A stretch of 64,000 bases of DNA from Viscum album. Its lineage: Eukaryota; Streptophyta; Magnoliopsida; Santalales; Viscaceae. The notes under the pieces were generated by a model. It was not told where the DNA came from, searched no databases, and was given only the letters and a program-made list of their open reading frames with translations. The translations under genes were made by a program, and so were the position numbers. Where the stretch lies: NCBI GenBank assembly GCA_963277665.1, contig OY728157.1:362838067-362902066 (forward strand), read 5' to 3'. This document shows positions 55,549 to 64,000 of this stretch, one piece after another. Each line of letters begins with the position of its first letter. Position 1 is the stretch's first letter.

Positions 55549-57263
55549 TGTAAAGACCTGTAAATTTCAAGGAATTTTTTTTCTTAATTTTCTTTGGAAT
55601 TTTACAAGAACGCAGTTTCTGACGGCACCTGATTCCGAGGCCCGGTGTGCCCAGAATCATTTTCCGAAGTTTGGCTCGGGTACGTTCAGTAAACGGACGA
55701 GCGGGTTTTTCTAAATTTTGAACCGGTGCCCGGAATCGAATTCTGAGGGCACCGATGAAATCGCAGCGCCGATATTTTCTTAGAAACGCCTTTTCTGGAG
55801 TTGCGTTTTCTCGGTTGTGGTTTTTAATTTTCGGGCTTAAAGTTAAGAAATAAAATAATTGTACGACAAACTTGATTTTATTTCACTTAAGCCACTTGGA
55901 AGCCACTTGAAGCCACTTAAAAGCGGCTTAAGCTGAGTTGATCCGGATAGGATGCTATCCAAAAATATCCTACCCTCTTGGTAGGATATTTGTGAGGTGG
56001 GGCCCGCACGAGCCCCACCGTTTCTTTTCCGCTAAGTAACGCACCTGCGAAAACCCGTCATTATGAAAGTCAACTGACGCGTTTTCTTAAATTCTTAACG
56101 CACCATTTAATTGGGCGGTTTTATTTGTGAATTAAATGGGCAGTTTCTTTCGTTGAATTAATTCTACGAATTAATGGGTCGTTACTTACCTCTTATTTGT
56201 TTGTTGGCGTAATAATAAAAATAAGACCAACACCGACTTTTGGAGGATTGCACGTTGAGAGGCTTTGACAGAATTCTTGTACCTTCACCCTTCTTCGCGA
56301 AGAGCGCGAAGAACGCGAAGAACGCCGGCCTCCGACGAAGAACGCCGAACCCGCGGAAATCAACGATGCGACGCCGTGTGCCGCGACACCGACGTTTCCT
56401 CTCCCGCGACGTTCTTCGGCAACGTTCCTTAATCCGCAACAAAAACCTTCGATCATCCGTTGAGGTGAGAGTTTTGGTTTTCTTTTAAAATTCCTTTGTG
56501 GTTTTTGACTCAAGAAGGATTTAATTATTATTAATTAAATCTTTTGTTCTTGAACCTCAGAGTTCTTCGACGCGACACCCTTCCGCGACGACGCGACGCC
56601 GGATACCGCGACGACGCGACGATTCCCAATTTCGCGAAGAACCCGCGGGCGACAACTTGACGAGGTAAGGGTTGTTGTGAATATTTTATTTTCCCGTGAA
56701 CGTTTCTTTAAAAATCAAAGAACCGGATTCATATGAACAATTTTAATTTATTAAAATTGTTGTTTCATGTGTTGAATAATTCTCCCGTTGTTATTATTCT
56801 AACGCAGAGGGTGCGGGCCAAACGAACACGGCCCGACAACCCTCCGCCGTTCTTCGTGGTTGTGCAGATTTGGCGGGTGACGACAAAATGTGACGCAAGG
56901 GCATTTTGATGATTCCGCAGTGAAGAACGGAACCCAGGAGAGGCAGCGGCGCAGACGGGAAGGAAAACGGACCACCGGAGCAACTCTGGTGGCCCGCGGA
57001 AGCTGCTGGCGGCGGCGGTCAGCAGACCCGCGGCCGCGCGGGTCCAGCTCGCCCACACAGGACGCGGAAGAAGCCGCGTCCGCTTATCCAGCGCGGCCCT
57101 TCGAGGGTCGCGGCTTCTTCAAAACCGCGTGGGCGGCGCCCCGCGGCACCCGAGCGCTCGGCCGCTCGGCCGAGCCGAGCCAGACCGGTCCGACCGGCCG
57201 GGCCGCGCCCTGGCCAGACCGGACCGGGTCGGACCGGGTCGGGTCGACCCGGTTCGGCCGACC

Positions 57264-57281
57264 CGGGGGGGGGGGGGGGGG
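57264..57281 (+). other. Poly-G run, R1 (17 G)
   Basis: Seventeen consecutive G follow gacccgg...gaccc; the matching runs are 20 G at 59011-59030 and 15 G at 60791-60805. The setting, repeated ggaccgggt and gggtcgacccgg, is itself strongly self-complementary. Confidence 0.85.
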
Positions 57282-58322
57282 TCGGGCCCGGACCCCCCGT
57301 CTTCGGACCATTTTCGGTCTTTTGCCTGTAACATGAGCTACGGGCCTCCGAACGTTGCGCTATCAGCGGCAACGCGATCCTTGGATCGAGACGGTCGTTT
57401 CGGTATATCGCACTCAAGGTTTCGGATTACTTTGGGTTGGGTCGGGTTGGTTCGTACACGAAGCCAACCGGGCCCTCGGAGCGGAAACGCTCATATCTTG
57501 AGCTACGAATGTCCGATTGACGTGCCGTCAGCTTTGGTGGATTCCCCTAAGTGAGACGGATCTTTTGGCTCACTCCGACCAAGGTTTGGACGCAGGTGGA
57601 GTACAATAGAGTTGGTTTTGCCTTAAAAACCAACCGCCCCCCTGGGACGAAAAAGCCAATAACTCTCAGACCGGGCGTCCGATTAACGCACCGTCTGCGA
57701 CGTCGAGTTCCTGTTGACGATACGGAACTTTTGGATACATAAACTTCGGACTCTATGTCAGTTGATGTATCAGCCTCTCGGCTCGTGGAGCGGACCCTCC
57801 CGAACAAGCTTACTGTGTTCGGGAACCCTAGAGCTGGCTGCGACTGCTACTTCGACAGCGACGACTGTGCAGAGATCCTCAGTGGACTGCGACGACTACA
57901 GCACTCAGCGATCCCTTGTGGGTCAGTGCTACAGGTCCTGTGTGGGCCCGATCCTGTGTGGGTCCGATCCTGTGTGGGTCAGCGCTCAGCGGTTCTGTGT
58001 GAGCCAGCGCCTACAGGTCCTGTGTGTGCCCGATCCTATGTGGGTCTTTGCGGGGGTTAGTACCTATCGATCCTTTGTGGGTCCGACGACTTAGACGGAT
58101 CAGTGATCATCTTTATCGTCATCCGAAGAAGTATACCTGTGTGAGCTGAATCTTGTGTTACTCTCCTTTGTGGATTTGTGTTGAACTATCCTGTGTGGAT
58201 TTACTGTTTACTCTCCTTTGTGGATTGTGTTGTGCTATCCTGTGTGGGTATACGTTTTGCTTTCCTGTGTGGACTGGGTTGTGCTTGGGCTCGGATGTTG
58301 GAGCCGAACGGGAATTGATGAG

Positions 58323-58350
58323 TTAGGTATATGTATGGGCATATACCTAA
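58323..58350. other. Perfect 11-bp hairpin in element B LTR
   Basis: TTAGGTATATG and CATATACCTAA flank a 6-nt loop. It is unchanged near 60104 and 61880. A second hairpin with arms gagacc/ggtctc and loop ttcggg follows at about 58408-58425, just before the CCTACTGAGT block. Confidence 0.8.
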
Positions 58351-58956
58351 GCAGTGTCGGTTGTTACTTCGTGATTGTATCTTTCCTTTGTGGTTATCCT
58401 TCGTGGATTCTGGGAGACCTTCGGGGGTCTCGGGGTCCCTACTGAGTAGCTTATACTCACCCCTGCACGGGCTATGCCTGCACTTCGTTGTGTTGGTTGC
58501 AGACGACGGACATCGCTGATCGTAGTGAAGGCTTGCGGAGCAGGACGGTACCTGGAGGTGGACCACTGGGCGAGACGTACTTGGAGCGGTCAGGTGGACC
58601 CGAGGAGCAGTGGAGGCTATCTGTACCCACCCTTCAGGTGGGACTTCCAGACGACGGCTCGACGCTGCGGATTTTCTTTTCAGTTGATGTTTTTCCCTTC
58701 AGTTGTACTTTATAGTTGGGCTTGTATTTCTGGCCCCTTTTTACTTTCAGCACAGCTTGTTACAGTTTTTACTTAGTGTTTACTTTTCTTCTTGCTTACT
58801 CTGTGGTGCTTGTTTACTTTACAAAGGCAATGCCTTCCCTGATTATCAGGATTTACGTCTTGGTGCTAGTCGCCAGCCCTTGGCCTATGGAAGGCGGGCT
58901 TGGGGTAGTCACGGCACGGGCCCCGAGGACGGGTCGTGACAAATTGGTATCAGAGG

Positions 58957-60736
58957 TGGCCGGACTGGACCGGGTTGGACCGGGTCGGGTCGACCCGGTT
59001 CGGCCGACACGGGGGGGGGGGGGGGGGGGTCGGGCCCGGACCCCCCGTCTTCGGACCATTTTTGGTCTTTTGCCTGTAACTTGAGCTACGAGCCTCCGAA
59101 CGATGCGATATCAGCGGCAACGCGATCCTTGGATCGAGATGGTCGTTTCAGTATATCGCACTCAAGGTTTCGGATTACTTTGGGTTCGGTCGGGTTGGTT
59201 CGTACACGAAGCCAACCGGGCCCTCGGAGCGGAACGCTCATATCTTGAGCTACGGATGTCCGATTGACGTACCGTCAGCTTTGGTGGATTCCTCTAAGTG
59301 AGACGGATCTTTTGGCTCACTCCGACCGAGGTTTGGACGCAGGTGGAGTACGGTAGAGTTGGTTTTTCCTTAAAAACCAACCGGCCCCCTAGGACGAAAA
59401 AGCCAATAACTCTCAGACCGGGCGTCCGATTAACGCACCGTCTGCGACGTCGAGTTCCTGTTGACGATACAGAACTTTTGGATACATCAACTTCGGACTT
59501 TATGTCAGTTGATGTATCAGCCTCTCGGCTCGTGGAGCGGACCCTCCCGAACGAGCTTGCTGTGTTCGGGAACCCTAGAGCTGGCTGCGACTGCTACTTC
59601 GACAGCGACGACTGTGCAGAGATCCTTAGTTGACTGCGACGACGACTGTGCAGAGATCCTCAGTGGACTGCGACGACTAAAACACTCAGCGATCCCTTGT
59701 GGGTCAGTGCTACAGGTCCTGTGTGGGCCCGATCCTGTGTGGGTCCGATCCTGTGTGGGTCAGCGCTCAGCGGTTCTGTGTGAGCCAGCGCCTACAGGTC
59801 CTGTGTGTGCCCGATCCTATGTGGGTCTTTGCGGGGGTTAGTACCTATCGATCCTTTGTGGGTCCGACGACTTAGATGGATCAGTGATCATCTTTATCGT
59901 CATCCGAAGAAGTATACCTGTGTGAGCTGAATCTTGTGTTACTCTCCTTTGTGGATTTGTGTTGAACTATCCTGTGTGGATTTACTGTTTACTCTCCTTT
60001 GTGGATTGTGTTGTGCTATCCTGTGTGGGTATACGTTTTGCTTTCCTGTGTGGACTGGGTTGTGCTTGGGCTCAGATGTTGGAGCCGAACGGGAATTGAT
60101 GAGTTAGGTATATGTATGGGCATATACCTAAGCAGTGTCGGTTGTTACTTCGTGATTGTATCTTTCCTTTTTGGTTATCCTTCGTGGATTCTGGGAGACC
60201 TTCGGGGGTCTCGGGGTCCCTACTGAGTAGCTTATACTCACCCCTGCACGGGCTATGCCCGCACTTCGTTGTGTTGGTTGCAGACGACGGACATCGCTGA
60301 TCGTAGTGAAGGCTTGCGGAGCAGGACGGTACCTGGAGGTGGACCACTGGGCGAGACGTACTTGGAGCGGTCAGGTGGACCCGAGGAGCAGTGGAGGCTA
60401 TCTGTACCCACCCTTCAGGTGGGACTTACAGACAATGGCTCGACGCTGCGGATTTTCTTTTCAGTTGATGTTTTTCCCTTCAGTTGTACTTTACAGTTGG
60501 GCTTGTATTTCCGGCCCCTTTTTACTTTCAGCACAGCTTGTTACAGTTTTACTTAGTGTTTACTTTTCTGCTTGCTTACTCTGTGGTGCTTGTTTACTTT
60601 ACAAAGGCAATGCCTTCCCTGATTATCAGGATTTACGCCTTGGTGCTAGTCGCCAGCCCTTGGCCTATGGAAGGCGGGCTTGGGGTAGTCACGACACGGG
60701 CCCCGAGGATGGGTCATGACAAATTGGTATCAGAGG
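58957..60736 (+). repeat. LTR 3' half plus PBS, tandem unit R2
   Basis: A 1780-bp near-identical copy of R1 beginning right after the first PBS and ending with its own PBS (60725-60736). It has a 20-G run and a duplicated actgtgcagagatcc block near 59610-59665. Confidence 0.9.
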
Positions 60737-62514
60737 TGGCCGGACCGGACCGGGTTGGACCGGGTCGGGTCGACCCGGTTCGGCCGACCCGGGGGGGGGG
60801 GGGGGTCGGGCCCGGACCCCCCGTCTTCGGACCATTTTTGGTCTTTTGCCTGTAACTTGAGCTACGTGCCTCCGAACGATGCGATATTAGCGGCAACGAG
60901 ATCCTTGGATCGAGACGGTCGTTTCAGTATATCGCACTCAAGGTTTCGGATTACTTTGGGTTTGGTCGGGTTGGTTCGTACACGAAGCCAACCGGGCCCT
61001 CGGAGCGGAAACGCTCATATCTTGAGCTACGGATGTCCGATTGACGTACCGTCAGCTTTGGTGGATTTCTCTAAGTGAGACGGATCTTTTGGCTCACTCC
61101 GACCGAGGTTTGGACGCAGGTGGAGTACGGTAGAGTTGGTTTTGCCTTAAAAACCAACCGCCCCCCTGGGACGAAAAAGCCAATAACTCTCAGACCGGGC
61201 GTCCGATTAACGCACCGGCTGCGACGTCGAGTTCCCATTGACGATACGGAACTTTTGGATACATCAACTTCGGACTTTATGTCAGTTGATGTATCAGCCT
61301 CTCGGCTCGTGGAGCGGACCCTCCCGAACGAGCTTGCTGTGTTCGGGAACCCTAGAGCTGGCTGCGACTGCTACTTCGACAGCGACGACTGTGCAGAGAT
61401 CCTTAGTTGACTGCGACGACGACTGTGCAGAGATCCTCAGTGGACTGCGACGACTACAGCACTCAGCGATCCCTTGTGGTTCAGTGCTACAGGTCCTGTG
61501 TGGGCCCGATCCTGTGTGGGTCCGATCCTGTGTGGGTCAGCGCTCAGCGGTTCTATGTGAGCCAGCGCCTACAGGTCCTGTGTGTGCCCGATCCTATGTG
61601 GGTCTTTGCGGGGGTTAGTACCTATCGATCCTTTGTGGGTCCGACGACTTAGATGGATCAGTGATCATCTTTATCGTCATCCGAAGAAGTATACCTGTGT
61701 GAGTTGAATCTTGTGTTACTCTCCTTTGTGGATTTGTGTTGAACTATCCTGTGTGGATTTACTGTTTACTCTCCTTTGTGGATTGTGTTGTGCTATCCTG
61801 TGTGGGTATACGTTTTGCTTTCCTGTGTGGACTGGGTTGTGCTTGGGCTCGGATGTTGGAGCCGAACGGGAATTGATGAGTTAGGTATATGTATGGGCAT
61901 ATACCTAAGCAGTGTCGGTTGTTACTTCGTGATTGTATCTTTCCTTTGTGGTTATCCTTCGTGGATTCTGGGAGACCTTCGGGGGTCTCGGGGTCCCTAC
62001 TGAGTAGCTTATACTCACCCCTGCACGGGCTATGCCCGCACTTCGTTGTGTTGGTTGCAGACGACGGACATCGCTGATCGTAGTGAAGGCTTGCGGAGCA
62101 GGACGGTACCTGGAGGTGGACCACTGGGTGAGACGTACTTGGAGCGGTCAGGTGGACCCGAGGAGCAGTGGAGGCTATCTGTACCCACCCTTCAGGTGGG
62201 ACTTACAGACGACGGCTCGACGCTGCGGATTTTCTTTTCAGTTGATGTTTTTCCCTTCAGTTGTACTTTACAGTTGGGCTTGTATTTCTGGCCCCTTTTT
62301 ACTTTCAGCACAGCTTGTTAGAATTTTTACTTAGTGTTTACTTTTCTTCTTGCTTACTCTGTGGTGCTTGTTTACTTTATAAAGGCAATGCCTTCCCTGA
62401 TTATCAGGATTTACGCCTCGGTGCTAGTCGCCAGCCCTTGGCCTATGGAAGGCGGGCTTGGGGTAGTCACGGCACGGGCCCCGAGGACGGGTCGTGACAA
62501 ATTGGTATCAGAGG
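60737..62514 (+). repeat. LTR 3' half plus PBS, tandem unit R3
   Basis: A 1778-bp copy ending with the PBS at 62503-62514, after which the unique gag leader begins. It has a 15-G run and the same block duplication as R2 (61388-61440). Confidence 0.9.
62503..62514 (+). other. Primer-binding site adjoining element B's interior
   Basis: TGGTATCAGAGG, three bases after the third LTR end; the only one of three PBS copies placed to prime synthesis of the outermost repeat from the gag leader. The 260-bp leader to the gag ATG ends with a pyrimidine run and cagg. Confidence 0.8.
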
Positions 62515-62774
62515 TGGTCGGTTCTACCGCAGACTCTGATCTTTCTTCTATGTGAATCAATAGTGTTTAGCGTATTGAGTGTGGTTATCAGTCCAGGGAG
62601 TCCAGTGTTGGTGCGGTGGCCGACATATCCGTACACCAGGACCCTGACTTCTGATTTCTGACTTAATGCATGAAAACATTGATTGCGTGTGTGTTTCAAG
62701 TTTTCTTTGTGATTACTTGTGTCAGCTCACCAGGTATACTGTTCTGACCGTGTCGCACTTGTTTCCTTTTCAGG

Positions 62775-64000
62775 ATGGCCCGGCGACAGCAGTCAGCTAG
62801 GGTTCCGAGAGTAGAGCGCGGCGGCAGCCCGCCGAGCGACGAGGCCTCGGTACAGGGCCCGTTGACAGCAGAGGCACCGGCGGTACCTTTACCCGCTGAG
62901 CCCCCGATGCTTCCAGCACCGACCGCTGACGATGAACGTCGCCTCGGAGCTCTGCACGAGTTCCAGCGCCAGCGACCACCCAGGTTTCGTGGGGAGACGG
63001 ACCCCCAGGCATCCGAGGACTGGCTGGAGGCGGTCGTTCAAGTTTTCAGGCTAGTGAGGACACCAGCAGACCTCATGGTGATCCTCGCGGCGAGCCTACT
63101 GCACGCAGCAGCGGGCCGATGGTGGAGCTTAATGCTCCAGGTGCACGATGAGGCATCTCTTCTCTGGACGGACTTCGAGAGCCTTTTCCGCTCAGAGTTC
63201 GTCCCGGCCACCCTCCATGCGGTGCGCATCCAGGAGCTTCTTCAGCTGCGGCAGGGCAGCTTGACGGTCGCCCAGTACGCGGCGAGGTTCACCGATCTTT
63301 CTCGCTACTCGACCGACATGGTACGGGACCCCTTCTTCCGGGCCCGGACCTTCGAGCAGGGATTGAGACATGAGATCAGGGCATCGCTGATCTCCCCCAG
63401 CATCCCGACCCAGGCAGGAGTACTAGAGCGAGCCCTTCTGATCGAGAGCTTTCTGGCTGATTCTACTTCAGCAGCGAGAGCTACCGCAGGGCGGAAGGTA
63501 GAGGAGTATTCGGCAGCAGGTAGCCGACGGATGACTCCGGGTTCTAGACAGACCAGACCCTCTCGTAGATGACCTCAGGACACTGGCTCAGCAGTGCGGG
63601 GCACACAGCGCGGAGCCAGTCTTCTGAGAGGCAGGCAGTGCTACGCGTGCGGCGGGCAGGGCCACATGGCTTGTGACTGCCCGACCCGCCGTACCGAGGA
63701 GCAGAAGACGGTGGAGGGGCCACCTAGGCAGAGGCAGAGAGTCGACCGTGGCGGTCCGCAGGGAGGAGGCGGACGAGGCAGAGGAGCTGGCCGAGCAGCA
63801 GGTGGTGGGCGACGCTTTGAGGCTCTGCCACCACCACCACCAGGAGGTCCGCCCCGACCACAGGGAGCTGGCGGGCAGAGACAGACACTGCTCCAGGCAG
63901 CGGAGGCCTACGACCACGGCGCGCCAGAGATGATTCGAGGTATGATCTATGTCTATTCCACCCTTTCTGCAGTTCTTATAGACACAGGAGCAAGTCACTC
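62775..64000 (+). pseudogene. Gag-protease of Ty3/gypsy element B, one in-frame stop, cut by window edge
   Basis: ATG at 62775 opens a frame that continues to the window end except for TGA at 63570-63572, lying in an arginine-rich stretch where a CGA-to-TGA transition is likely. Domains in order: Pro/Ala-rich N-terminus (1-65), retrotrans_gag capsid (about 70-200, with AAAGRWWSLML and WTDFESLFRSEF), basic linker, perfect CCHC knuckle CYACGGQGHMACDC (63639-63680), Gly/Arg/Pro-rich linker, and the protease active site LIDTGASHS at the edge. Gag and protease share one frame, as usual for plant gypsy. With so little damage this is the youngest coding sequence among the elements here. Confidence 0.88.

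Larger units (their letters stand above)
57211..58956 (+). repeat. LTR 3' half plus PBS, tandem unit R1
   Basis: Runs from tggcc in the GC-rich part of the LTR to the end of the PBS TGGTATCAGAGG (58945-58956). Contains a 17-G run, the hairpins, and tgtgtggg-tccgatcc repeats. It lacks the ~33-bp duplication seen in R2 and R3. Confidence 0.9.
55549..62499 (+). mobile_element. Expanded 5' LTR of Ty3/gypsy element B
   Basis: Starts TGTAAAGACCTG and the first LTR end gtcgtgaca is at 58941, a 3393-bp LTR. The 3' half then recurs twice, so the last LTR end is at 62499. Unlike the rest of the window it is rich in CpG and GC (especially 56270-57300), which suggests little methylation-driven decay. 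The 5 bp before it (catac) is the presumed TSD. Confidence 0.85.

Noticed and set aside
56182..57807. Many overlapping open frames on both strands in the GC-rich part of element B's LTR
   Set aside because: GC-rich DNA lacks stops by composition; products are low-complexity Arg/Pro/Gly and none resembles a protein family.
58201..62124. Repeated identical ~75-126-codon frames in tandem units R1-R3
   Set aside because: They repeat only because the LTR unit is tandemly copied; no ATG context or domain supports translation.

Overview
This is a nuclear window from a flowering plant (probably a eudicot; no marker fixes the species). It is AT-rich, has one intron-containing host gene, and is otherwise filled by LTR retrotransposons nested in one another, CACTA DNA transposons and a satellite array. 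Family assignments come from reading motifs, LTR ends, primer-binding sites (PBS), polypurine tracts (PPT) and target-site duplications (TSD); no database was searched.

Layout. 1-13234: a minus-strand Sirevirus-type Ty1/copia element (decayed gag, pol and env-like region) between two ~1.8 kb LTRs. The left LTR also serves a second element that runs off the left edge, so this is a head-to-tail LTR-internal-LTR-internal array. 13235-18480: pieces of plus-strand Ty3/gypsy LTRs and a tandemly duplicated, decayed Tork/Tnt1-like copia pol. The second pol copy is split at its YVDD motif by a complete 12.4 kb element (20109-32550) with ~5.05 kb LTRs and only a zinc-knuckle gag-like ORF. It is split again at 33403-35703 by a CACTA element that holds a second CACTA. 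Its own 3' LTR closes at 36243.

36244-41950 is the host island. A ten-exon minus-strand gene (37520-40759) encodes a TGA-class bZIP factor of 457 residues, closest to the TGA9/TGA10 type, with a TATA box and a CCCT-repeat promoter. 41950-45790 is a ~180-bp tandem satellite with a three-monomer higher-order pattern, split by a 1.75 kb internally deleted copia element (42759-44509). A 240-nt foldback follows at 45804-46046.

46733-64000 is a gypsy nest. Two minus-oriented LTR pieces are followed by plus-strand element A (LTR 49226-53843, itself holding a solo LTR at 51072-52799; gag-protease to 55548). Element B (from 55549) is inserted in A's protease and runs off the right edge. B is CpG-rich, looks young, and keeps a gag-protease frame with one stop. 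Its 5' LTR is abnormal: the 3' half plus the 12-nt PBS is present three times in tandem, and each junction falls exactly at the PBS end. That is the most unusual structure here.

Only the TGA factor looks like a functioning cellular gene; the rest are mobile-element parts whose nesting gives a relative insertion order.
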